Below, in pieces: positions 32,168 to 44,284 of a stretch of DNA of 64,000 bases. Position 1 is the first letter of the stretch, and each line of letters begins with the position of its first letter. The notes beneath the pieces are model-generated. The model was given only the letters and a program-made list of their open reading frames with translations, was not told the DNA's origin and searched no databases. The DNA is from Anniella stebbinsi. Taxonomy: Eukaryota; Chordata; Lepidosauria; Squamata; Anniellidae. Position numbers and translations under genes: made by a program. The stretch spans positions 32,308,001 through 32,372,000 of the forward strand of contig JARDYH010000005.1 in the NCBI GenBank assembly GCA_029215795.1, given 5' to 3'.

Positions 32168-33785
32168 AACATTTATTTATTATTTATTTAAAACATTTCT
32201 TAGCTGCCTTTCAGGGCAGAAGCCCTCCCAAGGTAGCTTACAGCCATACATAAAACAGTCTAAACATTAAAATCAATAAAAGCATAGACAGTAAAATATC
32301 AGTTAAAAACAATAAAAGCTAACAGTAAAAACTAACAATAAAAATAAGGGCAGTTGAAGCAAAACAGTATTCATTTATGAGATGGCCATAGTAAAATAAA
32401 ATGTTTTTAAGGCCCTCTTAAAAGCCTGTAAGGATGGTGCATGATGGGCCACCGGTGGGGGTTCATTCCACAGGTGTGGGGCTACTGCTGAGAAGGCTGT
32501 GTCCCGTGTGGAGACCTACCTAATGTCTCTCACTGGTGGGCTGGTGAGAATGGCCTCCCTTTTTATCTTAAAATGCAGGCAGGCTGATATGGGTGAAGGC
32601 AGTCCTTCAAGTAGCTTGGTCCCAAACTGCTTAGGGATTTAAAAGACAAAACAAGCACTTTGAATTGGGATCAGAAACACACAGGTAGCCAGTGCAGCTG
32701 GTGCAGTATAGCTGTTATGTGTTCAGATTGCCTGTCCCCCACCAATACTCGGGCGGCTGCATTCTGCACCAGCTGAAGTTTCCGAACCATCTTCAAAGGC
32801 AGCCCCACATACAGTGCCTTACAGTAGTCCAGTTTGGGAGCTCCACCACACCAGCGATTTAGTGCACTCTTGCCATACCTGGTGCGCAGATTTGCAGCAC
32901 AGTACTCACATGACGCTGTGCCTGTCCTGCTGACACCCTGCCTCTTCCCCAGCTTCTTCTGTTTTTCCCCAGAACACTTAGAGTCTGGATTATTTTCCCT
33001 AAGCACATGTAATGTACCCTTAAGCCTCCGTGTAGTTTTAAAGGAATTGGGGGCATGTGCTGTGATGGGAGTCTTGCTGTTGGCTTGAATGGATTGCAGC
33101 AGGTCCTGGCAGGGAAAAGCGATCTCTCCCAGCAGCCGGCTCCAAGCCTCAATATAAAATCCAAACCTTGCATCCCAGGCTCGAAAGTGTTTTTTAAAAT
33201 CATACAACGCCTGAATCTCTGCAGAGACAGGATTGTACTCCCTTGATGCCCCAAAAGAGCCAGACTAAAGGGTCGTTCCAGTTTTGCCTGGTAGAAAGGC
33301 AGCTTGGTTGAAGTGCTCATCTGACAGGACCTTACTGGAGGGAGAAAGAGGAGGAGAGGGGTGGAGTGGAGTGGAGTGGAGTGGAAGAGCAAACAAGTGA
33401 AACAGGGAAATAGTAAAAGAGCAGCTAGTCAGGTACACGCTTCTGCATCAGAGGTAAAAAGAAATGCAGAGGCAAACCAGGGGAATAAATTAGGTGAGAT
33501 TGAGCTCTGGATGTGACTAGTGCAAGGATAACTGAGGCCAGGTCCATCCTCTCCAGATAGGGCTACAGCTGGCATACCAACTGGTAGAATGCACTCCTGG
33601 TCACCACAGCCACCTGGGCTTCTCCAGTTGGCTCAGAGCCCAGGAGGATTCCCAAATTGCGTACTTGGTGTTTTAGGGGGAGTGCAACATGGTTGAATAT
33701 ACAGGGATTCACACCCAGAGTTCTAAAAGCTAAGCTTTCAAAGTCCTGAATGGGCAAATCTGTCAATTTTACTTCCTCCCACATT
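32168..33785 (-). mobile_element. L2-type LINE copy, interrupted by another repeat
   Basis: Minus-strand reading: 33784-33563 gives ...NHVALPLKHQVRNLGILL and TRSAFYQL (RT palm/thumb), then across the inserted repeat 32840-32671 gives LDYCKALYVGLP, LQLVQNAAARVL and LHWLPV, the L2-type C-terminal motifs. The 3' UTR runs through 'agggcttctgccctgaaagg'-type sequence to an ATTT-rich tail at 32170-32190. Stops and frame changes make it inactive. It lies on the same strand as the L2 copies at 13436 and 61119. Confidence 0.75.
32843..33501 (-). repeat. Unclassified ~659-bp interspersed repeat, copy 2, inserted in L2
   Basis: This is the inverse of 30307-30939 and is inserted between two continuous parts of the L2 RT sequence. 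GAGCT is found on both sides (32838-32842, 33502-33506), possibly a short target duplication. The 178-codon minus-strand frame that crosses from this repeat into L2 is therefore a chimera, not a gene. Confidence 0.7.
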
Positions 33786-34816
33786 CAAGTTTTGCTATTT
33801 TTAATCTCAAATTCTCTGCATCTCAAAAATGAAGACATTTCCGGATTTTGCTAAATTGTTATACAAATGAACTGAAACTAAAATTTTAACTATCCCTAGA
33901 TTGTGCAGTGAGGTTGTGCTGAAGGGTTACTTTATCTTCCATCCCAGATAAAACTCCCACTGGGAGCTCGAAACACTTCTTCAATAGTCAAAACCTTCCT
34001 AAGGAGACAAACTCCACACACATCATTTAAAAAAAGGGGAGGAACTCCTCTTCCAGACAGATTCAATGATTGGGAAGTTTATTCCAAACCAACACAATGA
34101 ACAGTACCAGAATAGGGTCATTTTAAGTCTCATTTGACCAATGCTCTACCCTGCAAGCTAGAGAGTAGTACAAACTGACATTTCCCTAATCAAAATTGCA
34201 TGCACAGAAAAAGTAATTACGGTCATATATAAAGGAGCACCTGATGATAGCCATAGTCACATAATTGCTTGGCTGACTTAATGGCCACAAAAGCTGGCCT
34301 CTAGTGAGGGTATCTTGAAAAATGCAGGACCACCTGCTACGTGCCTTAATGCATCTCCTGTTAGGTAAAATATTCGGAATGTATTTACAAGTCTGCAGCT
34401 TTCGGTCAATGTCACCAATTATTCTGAACACATCCATGGCCTCTGCTGGTGACGGGCACAGTCTGATCCTTGTTTAATTGCCTGCCTGACAGAATGGTAG
34501 CTACAGATACCTCTTCCCTTGTGTGGTGGTTGCTGTCTGCTGAAAATATACAGCACTGGACAATTGTAAGCACATAACAATGAATGTTTTCAAAAAGCTA
34601 GCACTATATTATGTGCATATCATATACAAAGACAAAAGCACTGGGGAGTGAGGAAAGTACAGATCCGCAATAGAGGGATGCAGGAGGGTCACATCAGCCT
34701 TTTTAAGTGGGCTGGTGCAGCTCTGCCTGTCCAATCAGGTGGGACCTTAGATGCGGTACAGATTCCCACCATCTCTACAACTAGGCTCTCTAGTAACAGG
34801 ATTAGGAAAGGCTTCT
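33786..34816. other. Mostly unique sequence
   Basis: A worn MITE end ('...ttaactatccctagattg') is visible near 33880-33900. Otherwise nothing is recognised; the 83-codon minus frame at 34186 shows no domain. Confidence 0.3.
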
Positions 34817-34824
34817 AATGGAGA

Positions 34825-35259
34825 TAGGGATGTCAGAGAAATCCGCAATGGAACCAGATGGCTTTGGGTCTTTATGAATTCATGCCATGGATTCTGCAGC
34901 AGACCAGCTTTTCCCCTGTTGGGTGGATTCTGCAGATTTACAGATTGTTTTTCTAACCTTCAGGAATTTTGCACAAAGTTTGTCATAGAAAACTATGCCA
35001 AAAGGAAAAAAAAAAGCTGGCTCAAAATGTGCATTTTCCCCATAGGCTAAAGAAGGATAGTGCATATTTTGTGGGATTTGCACATTTTGGGGGAACTTGT
35101 GCATTTTCAAAGTTGGGAATGTGCAGAAATTCACATCTGTGAAAATCTGGAAATGGAAAAAAGAATCATTTCAGTGGATGGTCAGACGATAGAACTGAAG
35201 GCACCTGACGATCTGTGAAACTCAGACAGAACGGATTTTATACAATCCGTATATCCCTA
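34825..35259. mobile_element. hAT-type MITE, 435 bp
   Basis: It starts TAGGGATGTCAG and ends CGTATATCCCTA. Flanks AATGGAGA and ATTTGTGA agree at only 5 of 8 positions. It shares 'atggattctgcagcagacc'-like interior words with 11488-11835 and has a GTGCAT-rich central part. Confidence 0.6.
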
Positions 35260-36235
35260 ATTTGTGAACTTTGTGAGCCATTGCCTGTCAGAGAGAGTGG
35301 ATAATAATGGACTAGATAGGTCAATTGCCCGATTTCATATAACACCTCTTTGTATGTTCATTGCTAGGATGTTTGCATTACACTTTGGGTTGGATCCAAA
35401 CCAGCAGCAGAAGAACATCGCTTATGGAACAGGATTTCCACCTCCTCTCCTCCACCCTGCAGACTGTCCACCCCCTCCAGAACAGATTTCAGACAGATGG
35501 GGGGGGGAGAGAGAGGAGGATGTGGAAGACCCATTCTGCAAGCAGTGTCATTCCATTGGTGGGATAATGGCTCTGGATCCAGCCCATTAATGATACTGGG
35601 TGTCTTGATCCAAACCCATTAAATACACTGCGTGAAATACAATGTTGCATGCACAGAAGGCAGTTTGCACCATAGATCTTTCCCTTTTCCCCAGTGCAGC
35701 CCCTTGTAGACCCCTGAAAATCTTCTTCAGATAGTTTTGGCCTGTATCTTGGGGGAGGGGTCAAGTGGGAGGAGGGAATTGCCCCAAATCTTGCTCTGCT
35801 TGTACAAGGTTCCTGGTTCTGGTGATTTCAGTCCCACTGCAGTCTGGTAAGTCATTGGTCTCATAGATCTACCCCCCTCCTAAGCCCTCTGAAGGGGATT
35901 TCTGTGGGCACTACAGGCATCTGCAGGGGACAGAGAAAGGGAAAGCTATGTGAACTTTCCATTTGCACATCATTTTACCCATTGTTCACTCATTTCACTC
36001 AAATGCTTCACTAATTTCTATAAGCATTAACAAAGGAGACCCAAATGGGACTTTCCCTGCCAGATGCTTCCTGTCATGCCCCCACTGGAAGACTTGTCCT
36101 TGGAGGAAGAGCGGGATCACCAAGAGCAACCTCCCACCAGCAATGCCTGGGATCTGGAGCTGAGCCCTCAGGGGCAACTACCATAAGGGCATCACCTGTG
36201 GAGAACAAGGACTCAGTCTCAGAGGTGGAGACAGA
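35260..36235. other. Unclassified sequence
   Basis: Short inverted words 'gggttggatccaaaccagcag' and 'gtcttgatccaaaccc' (35387, 35600) hint at a worn foldback element. There is no gene. Confidence 0.3.
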
Positions 36236-36971
36236 GGCCTGTTTCGGACCACACAATGTTCAACGGAGGGGGGGAAGCAATTGTAAGTTGTGTTGCTGAT
36301 CGGCAGCATTCAGACAACATTTTAGGCAATGGAGGGGAGAAGAGGCAACTAACAGTAAGTTATTGGCAGCATTCGAATGACACGATACTCAACACAACTG
36401 ACTATTGTTCCCCCCTGTTGATTATCGTGTCGTCCGAATGCTGCTGAAGGCTGCATTTGGACAACACAATAGTCAATCCAGGGTTGATTATAGAAGGGGT
36501 ACTCCCCACACAACATGTCCCTACACAACTGTGGAGTGGTTGGGGCTGGCATTGAGTGGACTAATAGTCAATGTAGCATTTGACTGACAGAGCCCCCACC
36601 CCTTTCCCCACCCTCCCTCCTCCCTTAGTCCTCCCAGTGCTATCACAGCAGCCATTGTGAGTTCTACTGGCTGGACTAGAGTGGCAGCCACTGCTTTGGT
36701 CGCTCTTGCCAGGGGGCTCTGTAGCCAGCCGAGACAGTCCACTCAACACTGCAAAATTTTCCACTGAGCCTGACAGACAACACACTAACCAACGGTTGTG
36801 CAGATAGTTAACTCTGCAGAGCGTTGGTTATCTTCATTGGTTAGTTTGAGGAAATAGTCAACCGTGGGGTATTTCCCCCCCAACAGACAACACAATAACC
36901 AACAGTTGACTATTTAACCAACGGTTGACTACTTAAACCACCATTGGTTATTGTATTGTTAGAACTGAGCC
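36236..36971. mobile_element. Unclassified foldback DNA element, ~736 bp
   Basis: The left end GGCCTGTTTCGGACCACACA and the inverted right end GGCTCAGTTCTAACAATACA pair over about 20 bp. The interior repeatedly uses 'acacaatagtcaa', 'aaccaacggttg' and 'gttgactatt' in both orientations, about ten times. I could not find a convincing TSD. No transposase frame is present. Confidence 0.5.
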
Positions 36972-38317
36972 AGTGAAACCCCCAAGCCCTTGGGAGAGGC
37001 ACTGCCTGAAATGACAGGAATCAGAAGGAGTGTTTGACTGAGCCAGAGGCCACCTTGTGAAAAAGGATTTACTTGTACATAGGGGGCTTGCTCACAAGGA
37101 GGATCTTTTCAGCTGCAGCCACTAACAGTACACAGGTGAAAACTGGGTGTGGGTCTGACAACCTTTGCATAAAAAACATCAGTGTAAGAGAGTGACTGGA
37201 AATACATTTCTGGAGTCTGAGTCTAGCAGTTGCAGGTTTAAGAATCAAGAGTTGCAGCACAAACAGGGATCTGGAAAAGGGCCTGTTCAGATGACATGCA
37301 AACCCACCATGGGTCACACAAAAATGTGAGCCATGGTGGGTAAGCATGTTGGATGGTTGGTGTTCTCCCTCCACCACAGCGGTTGAAATATTCATGCTTG
37401 CTACCCATCTGCACATACAATGATATCTCTTGTGGTATTTTGGGCAATACAAAATAAAAAGCAGGAAATAACACTAGAAAAGTTGTATATGGAATGCATA
37501 AGGTGCCCCAACAGTTATCAGAGCCCGTTCATGCCATGGAAGAGGCCAGGACACACAGTAAACCATGCAGAGGCATGTGCCTTAACAATGGAGGGTAGGT
37601 GGATAGTGGAACCATGGGGTGCTGCATGGGTCTGTGGCCATATGGTAGGCCCACTTGCAGTGGTTTTGCTATCCTTCCCCCTCTCTGTTGTTACCCTAAC
37701 TGCCACCCCTTCCTCACATGTGTGAATGGGGGCATGAAGTTAGTTGAACTTGCCCAGCATTGTTCTAACAAGGAAGTTACAAGAATAGGGTATGCGAGAG
37801 AGAGAGAGAGAGGTGAACAAGGGTTGACTTGGAAAGAGGGTTGTGGGAAGACTGCAGGGATGGAAGAGGAGATAGAGCCTGTGTGGGCAGAAGGAGGAAA
37901 TGAAAACAAAGGAGAGAAAAACTGTGGTGGGGATGAGGAACAGCGAATAGAATTTTAATTGTTACTTGTTCTTTTCTTTCACAGATCGTTACATAATTCA
38001 GAGACATCCTTTTGTGCAGAACATCTTCTGAATAGTTACACAAACTCTTGAACAGGAGTCCAAGCCTCCAGATAAGTGCATAATTGTCTTTTCATGATGG
38101 GTGTTATTTCTATCTTTAACACAATATCTATTTTAAGTCTTTTATTTCTTATTAAAAATGTATATCCCAACTTTTTCTAAAACATTAGCTTAGATTATAC
38201 CAGCCAGCTTTGTCAAGGAAGCAACCACACAAGAAAGTAACATTTTGAATTGGTCCAGTTACTTTTGTTTTGCACAAAGAACTGATGCTTGAAAAACCTC
38301 TCCCTGTCAGTTTAGAT
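36972..38317. other. Unique sequence; possible foldback at 37270-37350; short (GA)n
   Basis: The words 'acccaccatgggtcacac' and 'gtgagccatggtgggt' at 37301-37341 form an inverted repeat and may be part of a small element. A (GA)8 tract lies at 37795-37812. The 127-codon minus frame at 37069-37452 has no domain. Confidence 0.35.
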
Positions 38318-38425
38318 ACAACGGTTCCCATCCTGTTCATAGACAGGAAAAAGTCCTACAATTTCCAGCATTCCTTGGCTAGTTGTAGGACCTTTCTGTC
38401 TAAACATGCATAGGATTGTGCCCTA
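38318..38425. repeat. Foldback repeat ('aaacatgcatagg' family), copy 1
   Basis: Inverted arms 'agacaggaaaaagtcctaca' and 'tgtaggacctttctgtct' surround a short centre, followed by 'aaacatgcataggattgtgc'. The family recurs at 45318-45432 and 49204-49312. Confidence 0.55.
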
Positions 38426-38502
38426 AGATAACTACCTGAAGTGTGGGGAGATGAAATTTATTTTCAGCCAGATGTCCCTATCTCCTGGCCATTGGTATAC
38501 TC

Positions 38503-39002
38503 TAGGCTGACCAGGTGGCTCGGGATTTCCCAGTCCTAACCGGGAATCCAGGAGCAAACCGGCCCAACCGGGGGGCGGGGGGGCAAACCGGGGTGGCGGG
38601 GGGTCACACGGCGGTGGCAGCAAGCAAGGAGCGGCGGTAGACCCGGCGGCGGAGGAGCCCGGGAAGCAGCCGCCCCAGCAGGTAAGCACGAAGGGGGGCA
38701 CTTACCTGCTGGGGCGGCTGCTTCCTGGGCAACCCCGCCGCCTTCGCCGCCACTGCCGGGCTCGTAAGGCCAGAGGCCGTGCGGAAGAGGCAGGAGAGGG
38801 CCGGATCCGGAAGTGACGTAACCGGCCCTCTCCCGCCTCTTCTGCACGGGCGGTGGAGGACCCGGCGCGGCCGCGCGGGCGACGGAGGAACCCGGCGGTA
38901 GGTCCAGGCTGTTTTTTTTTGGTGGGGGTGGCTTGGTGGGGGGGTTGTTTTGGGGGGGCAGGGGGAGACCGGGATTTTGATTTTTAAAATCTGGTCACCC
39001 TA
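38503..39002. mobile_element. hAT-type palindromic MITE, 500 bp, perfect 8-bp TSD
   Basis: It starts TAGGCTGACCAG and ends CTGGTCACCCTA, flanked by GTATACTC on both sides (38495-38502, 39003-39010). The centre is GC-rich, with inverted arms 'ccagcaggtaag' and 'cttacctgctgg' and a core near 38812 including GAAGTGACGTAACCGG. GGTAAG words again face outward on both strands. Chance ORFs of 89 and 103 codons lie on the minus strand. Confidence 0.85.
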
Positions 39003-39027
39003 GTATACTCAGACTAGCAGGAGCCTG

Positions 39028-39159
39028 GGTAGGATCTACACAACTGCTTTATAATGGTTTATAATGGTATTGACAACCGTTGGGGCCACGGAAACATCCC
39101 ATAGACCGTTTTTCAAACAGTCTTCAATGTATTTTATCCTGCTTGGTATAAATCTGGCC
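39028..39159. mobile_element. PIF/Harbinger-like MITE, 132 bp, CTG TSD
   Basis: It starts GGTAGGATCTACAC and ends ATAAATCTGGCC, with CTG on both sides (39025-39027, 39160-39162). The interior 'actgctttataatggttt' and 'aatgtattttatcctg' is the module of 56925-57055. A second partial copy in the opposite orientation follows at 39163-39236, ending GTGTGGATCCTGCC. Confidence 0.6.
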
Positions 39160-39369
39160 CTGGAGTATGTCCTGGGCCCCAACAGTTGTCACTACTGTTC
39201 TAAACTGTTTTAAAGCAGTAGTGTGGATCCTGCCTGGTTTGAACTAGGAGTCTCATGGACTAAAGCTGAGCTACCATTAAGGATGGGAGTATTTTAATGA
39301 GGGGGTGAGATTTTTGTCCTGTTTACATTTTGATGTGAACTTACCCAAGTTTCACTCACTAATGCCAAA

Positions 39370-39795
39370 GGCCCTTTCTACACCATAGGGGATCAGCATG
39401 CTCAATCTACATCATGGACACAACATCCTGGGTCATCTTACATTGTGCCTACCATTTTGTTTTGTTTTTTCATTGAGGAAGAGCGTTCCTGCACTCCAGC
39501 GAACAAGTAAGTTAAAAAAAAACGTGGTGCGCAATTGGCCCCCCTCCCCCCGCCATCCTGGGGATGGCGATTTCGCTTCCCCCCTCTCCTGATGGCCTCG
39601 GAGCCATGCGGTGCAGCTCCGTGTCCATCGGTGCAGCTGCGCTTACTCGCGAGTAAGCATGGCTTCACCAGGGCAGGCGGCCACATTTTTCTGCGGTCCC
39701 GGGAACTTCCCAGGACTGCGGAAGAATCTGGATTTTTCTGAAGCAGGAAAAATCCCATGTGGACTCACAAAGAGCAGCCTGGTTTGAAAACGGCC
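39370..39795. mobile_element. PIF/Harbinger-like non-autonomous element, 426 bp
   Basis: Ends GGCCCTTTCTACACC and GGTTTGAAAACGGCC are flanked by AAA on both sides (39367-39369, 39796-39798). The GC-rich centre with 'catgcggtgcagctccgtg' and 'gagtaagcatgg' is shared with 15306-15832. Overlapping frames on both strands are not genes. Confidence 0.7.
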
Positions 39796-39798
39796 AAA

Positions 39799-41794
39799 GT
39801 GGGGCCTTGAGTTAACAGGAAGGAGCCTCCGCCCAATCAGGATTGCTTTTTTGTAGTATTTTATTGATTGCCTGTGTGCCTGTGTATCTAGGGCAGGGGA
39901 GGTCAAGCACTTTTAGCTCAGGGTCTAGATTACCCCTCTGGGTAATGACGGTGAGCTTGATGATGTCCAGGGCAAGGGCCTCACATCTGAAGTCCTCCTC
40001 TCATAATATCATCCACTCTGCCCTAACCACAATTTTTAAATGTCTGAATGCAGAAAGAGGCATTGAGTTCCATTGAGCTCTCTATGCACAGAGAAAGGAA
40101 CTCGCCTGGAGCTTGCAATAGCTGACTCTAGTAAGCACAGCCGAGTCAGACTGTTTCTTCCTATGTCATTCTTTCCAGATTTGGACATGAGCAGCATAGG
40201 AAGGGACTTGGCCAGTGCTTGCAGGAAGCAGCTCCTACAAGCCCTGGTTAAGTTGGGCTCCTTCGGTAGTTTTCATTTTCTCCTTCCTTAACGTTTTTTA
40301 AAATCTTAAATTCTTTTTGTTCCAGAGAATTTGCAGTTTGTAAATTCTTTTCAAAACTGAACTGAAATAAAATTCTCACCCATCCATTGAACTACAAGTA
40401 ACCATTTGGCTACAAGTAGATATTTCCTAGCAGTTGGCATCCTCTTTTCAAACATAATATGAGGAACATGCCCATAAAATTCTCTTTAATCCCTAACCAT
40501 TTGAGCAGGCTGTTTCATTAATGCCTTGCTTACATTTCTCTAAGCATCAGTGGACTTAATTATGGTACCAACCACACTTTTTATTTTAAGTATGTATTTC
40601 ATTTTGTTTTAATAGCCTGCCTTTTTTCCAAGCAGCATTCATAGTGTTCTCAGGCAGTCTCCCACCTTGCTTAGCTCCAGCAATGATGCTGCATCATGGG
40701 CCTTCAAAATATGCTCTGGACTGAGACAGTGTTATAAACTCCATCTTTCCTATAGCATCTTTTGAACTGGGCTTTTAAATGGCTGTTATTATCTTTAATG
40801 TGATTTTCAGTGTTTTATTTTATTTTTATTCGATTATGGTTTTATGTTTCAAACTTTTTGCAAACTGCCTTGGTGGATTCCAGAAAGGTAGAATAAAAAT
40901 AATACTAAAACTAATAATAATACTAAAAAATAATAGTAATAAAGCTCAAGACAAAGTATGCAGTCTCCCCACCCCTTCAATATTTAAGGGTGCAATCCTA
41001 TGAGGATAGTTGGCAGCCTCCAAATTCAGAAGCTGCTGAGTATTCAATGCAGGGTGGCTGGAGGGCAGAGGTGATCTTTGCCTCCACTCTCCAGCCACTC
41101 TGCATTTTTGCTAGATGGGTGATTTTGTCTGTCTAGCAGTGACGCTTCAGGAGGGGGAGGAAGCTCACGTGGACATAGGGGGAAAAAACCAATGTCACAC
41201 TAAAGAGCACACAACTGTAATTGCATTAGGTGGCACCCCAATTGGAAACAATTTGCAAGGCAAATTTATACAAATACTCAATAGCTGATAAGCTAAACAA
41301 TTACTACACATCCAACATGTGTGATAAGCAATCAGTGGCATATAACAAGCACAAATAAGGTACAATCGTTTAGCGCAGGTGTAAAGATGAAAAATAACAG
41401 GGTTTCTTTACCAGTCAAATGAGTTGCAAGCACCAAGCAAAGTTTCTAGAGTTTCTAGTGGTGCTGGGGGTGGGGGGAGGAAGCTTGGGTGGCCATAGGA
41501 AAAGTCGTGTGCCTCCAGCCCCAGTCTCTTTTCCTCAAGAACACTCCCTTTTCCAAGTGTGGAGACGTAGCCAGAACTCTGCTGGCTACGAGGGGGAGGG
41601 GCTGGGGGAGGGGAGTGTGGTTTCTGGGCTCCGAAGAGGCCAGAAACTGAACAATCCTATAGAATTGCTCCTTAAGTGTATAAACCTGAAAGATTATGAT
41701 TGGCCCAAGGTTAATGAGCTTCATTCGATTCTGACTCTCCCTAGCTCTAGTTCAACCCTCTAGCCATGAGATGAGACAGTGGCTACAAGTGTTT
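39799..41794. other. Mostly unique sequence
   Basis: A worn MITE end ('aattctcacccatcc') is visible near 40370-40390, and an (AATA)-rich stretch near 40895-40942 may be a LINE tail. The plus and minus frames at 41419-41763 overlap and have no domain. Confidence 0.3.
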
Positions 41795-42106
41795 GCTTGA
41801 AAATAGGCTTTCTATGAATTCAACCTGCTTTTTCCAAGTCATGCAAATTCCACAGATTTGCAGACCAATGTTTCATTGGGGGCGGATGGTGGGTTGCACT
41901 AATTAGTACTAATGTGCATTAACTGATGTGGATGAGTGGATTTGCACAAACATACGTTAGTGCTAATGCAAAGTAGCGCAAGTAGAATGAAATTCTGGTT
42001 TAAAAACAAATCCAATTCTTTCAATGAGTGGATGATGGGACAAAAGATGCCAGACATTCTGTGACGCACAGACGGAATGGATTGAACAAAATCTGTACAT
42101 CCCCAC
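41795..42106. mobile_element. hAT-type MITE, left-truncated relative of 11488-11835
   Basis: Contains 'ttttccaagtcatgcaaatt' and 'attccacagatttgcagacc' as in the two better copies, with a right end 'gtacatcccca' near 42106. No left terminus is visible. Confidence 0.5.
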
Positions 42107-42636
42107 TTGAACACTGCAGTTGGTTGTGTCAGTTGTGGCACTAGGTATTCGTCAAAGCATTCAGAAAGCAACATTGAATGCTGAAATTACTCTCTGCCAT
42201 GGGGAAGTTATCAGCTAATGAATCCTAAAGGACAGAATCACATTGAGTTTCTCTGCATTTTTATTTTGCAACGAATTCACATCTTGAATAGGTTTAGCTG
42301 AAAAGATACTGGCAGGAGTTGTATTCCTCCCTGAATTACTTTCATTTTTATCACTGCCAATAGTCATGTACTAGGGAAATAAAGACAAGTATTAAGCATT
42401 CTCCTTAATGTGTTTTGTTTATAAATTAAAATCCCATGATCATAGAAGAAAAATGTTAGTGAATGACAGCTAAAGATAATGTGTTGCCTTGGAGGAGGTG
42501 AACTGAAGCATGTATGGATGGGGAGACCTCCATTGTCTTAGTCACAGAGATGTGAATGCTTGGGTTGGAAAGTGGGGGGAAATGGGAAAATTTGGAAAAA
42601 GAAATGTTTGTTTCCAGATATTCCAAACATCCCTGG

Positions 42637-42637
<1 letters not shown>
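42107..42637. other. Unclassified sequence
   Basis: No gene or repeat recognised. Confidence 0.3.

Positions 42638-42682
<45 letters not shown>
42638..42682. repeat. (AAT)15 microsatellite
   Basis: Pure AAT array of 45 bp. Together with the TTC array at 42712 it creates Asn-, Ile-, Tyr-, Ser- and Lys-runs in chance frames on both strands. Confidence 0.95.
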
Positions 42683-42683
<1 letters not shown>

Positions 42684-42711
42684 CCCCTCCTTTTCCCCTC
42701 CCCCATGTTGT

Positions 42712-42771
42712 TTCTTCTTCTTCTTCTTCTTCTTCTTCTTCTTCTTCTTCTTCTTCTTCTTCTTCTTCTTC
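42712..42771. repeat. (TTC)20 microsatellite
   Basis: Pure TTC array of 60 bp (GAA on the other strand), only 30 bp from the AAT array. Long pure GAA/TTC tracts can form triplex DNA. Confidence 0.95.
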
Positions 42772-44097
42772 ACCTTCACATTTCTACTTAGACATATAAC
42801 TTGATCAGTAACTTCTACCAGGCATGTTGAATGTACAGAAGGAAACCCCATTTGCATCCTTACCACTAAATGGAAGTCAATCCCATTGGTTGGGTTTCAA
42901 AATGAACATATTTCCACTGAATGGCTCTAATCCAAGATGTATAGTATGCCACATTGTTTCACATACGTGCTTAGATTATCTTACTGGCAACTGTAGTGAA
43001 TTTGTGTAAAGAAGACTTCCTATTAGAGAATATTTAAATTTTCTCAATTTCACTTTTATTGCTCTCATTGGATTCACTTTTGTTTCACAACCATTGCTCT
43101 CTTATGTAAACATAATTATTCTGGCATTTTGTGCCTGCTTAAATTCGTTAAGGCTCTTGTGCTTTGTGATACTTGCTGCTAAATAATGTTCACCTTATCA
43201 TTATTCCCTGTGTCTTATAGAAGTTATTAAAGAGAATGTGAAAATGTGATTTTAGACTCATTCTCATTTTAAGCTTGAATAATTCTGATTCTAGCAGATG
43301 CATTCACTCTGTTTGACACATGCTGTAACCTTCCACTGTATTTTTCACCCATGACCTTTTAGCCTACCTCTATTAACCTAAGTGACAAATAAGGTTGAAT
43401 ATTTTGCCTACCTAAGCTCAGGGGGGAAATAACATCTGGTTAAGATAAGGAGTTCAGAGGAAGGCTAGCTCATTAGGTAGTAATGATAGTATCCTTAATA
43501 TTTTCTGCTTATGACATAAATGTGCAGATGAGATGAAATATTTTGAAGCATGAATAAAATTCAAAGCAATTCACAGTGAAGCTAGTCCAAAAGACAATAG
43601 GGCTCCAAGGAAGGGAGCTCAGATATGACCTAAAGTCAAGGATCTTGTTCTTGGAAGTTAACGGAAATCTGTTGATCACCCATGGTTAAAGATTGATGAG
43701 AATAAGTTCCTTTCTCTGTTAACTATCATGTACCAGCTCATAAGAAACCATACAAATATTAGGAATAGAGGATTGTATCCAGTGCTGTCATTCCACTAGT
43801 CAAATGACCCTGTGCTAGCAAGAGCCAAGTTCCACCCTATGCGCCCAAAGAATGTTCTGCTTGCGAAAGCAGTTGAGCATCCCCTTGCAGATCATAGGTT
43901 TATGAAATAGCCCACTAGAATTCATGCAACTGCTTGTGCAAAGGGAAAAAGCAGCAGAACTCCAGTAGAACTGCAATTATTTTTGCCACTAATGGATTTA
44001 GACTAGAACCAAGAGATTTGAGGATGAGAACTTTGTCCTCATCTTGACTTTTCTTTTTGGGACAGCTCAGAAAGATTATTTGGTAAGACATTTTAAG
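42772..44097. other. Longest repeat-poor stretch of the window
   Basis: About 1.3 kb of AT-rich DNA with no recognisable transposon ends, ORF above 62 codons or RNA gene. It could contain conserved non-coding sequence, but nothing in a single sequence can show that. Confidence 0.35.
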
Positions 44098-44183
44098 GTG
44101 CAATCTTATTCACGCTCACCTGGGAGAAGGCCCCACTGTACCAGGTGGGGTTACTTCTGAGTAGACATTTATAGGATTGAATT
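44098..44183. repeat. Small foldback repeat ('atcctat' family), copy 2
   Basis: It runs from 'gtgcaatcttattcacgctc' to 'acttctgagtagacatttat', then 'aggattgaattc', with arms complementary around a 'ccccactgtaccaggtgggg' loop region. It is related to 147-235. Confidence 0.55.
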
Positions 44184-44284
44184 CTTATTCTTTTTCAAGA
44201 AAGACGTGATCTTATTGGGAGGTGGGACAGCCCTAAGTACGTGGCCTATTTCCAGTTAGCATGAGCCTATTCTACCCAATCCTG

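Noticed and set aside
32671..33207. 178-codon minus-strand ORF
   Set aside because: It joins an unclassified repeat to L2 reverse transcriptase across an insertion joint; a chimera with no functional meaning.
42456..42866. 136-codon minus-strand ORF with poly-Lys and poly-Tyr runs
   Set aside because: The frame is a translation of the (TTC)n and (AAT)n microsatellites.
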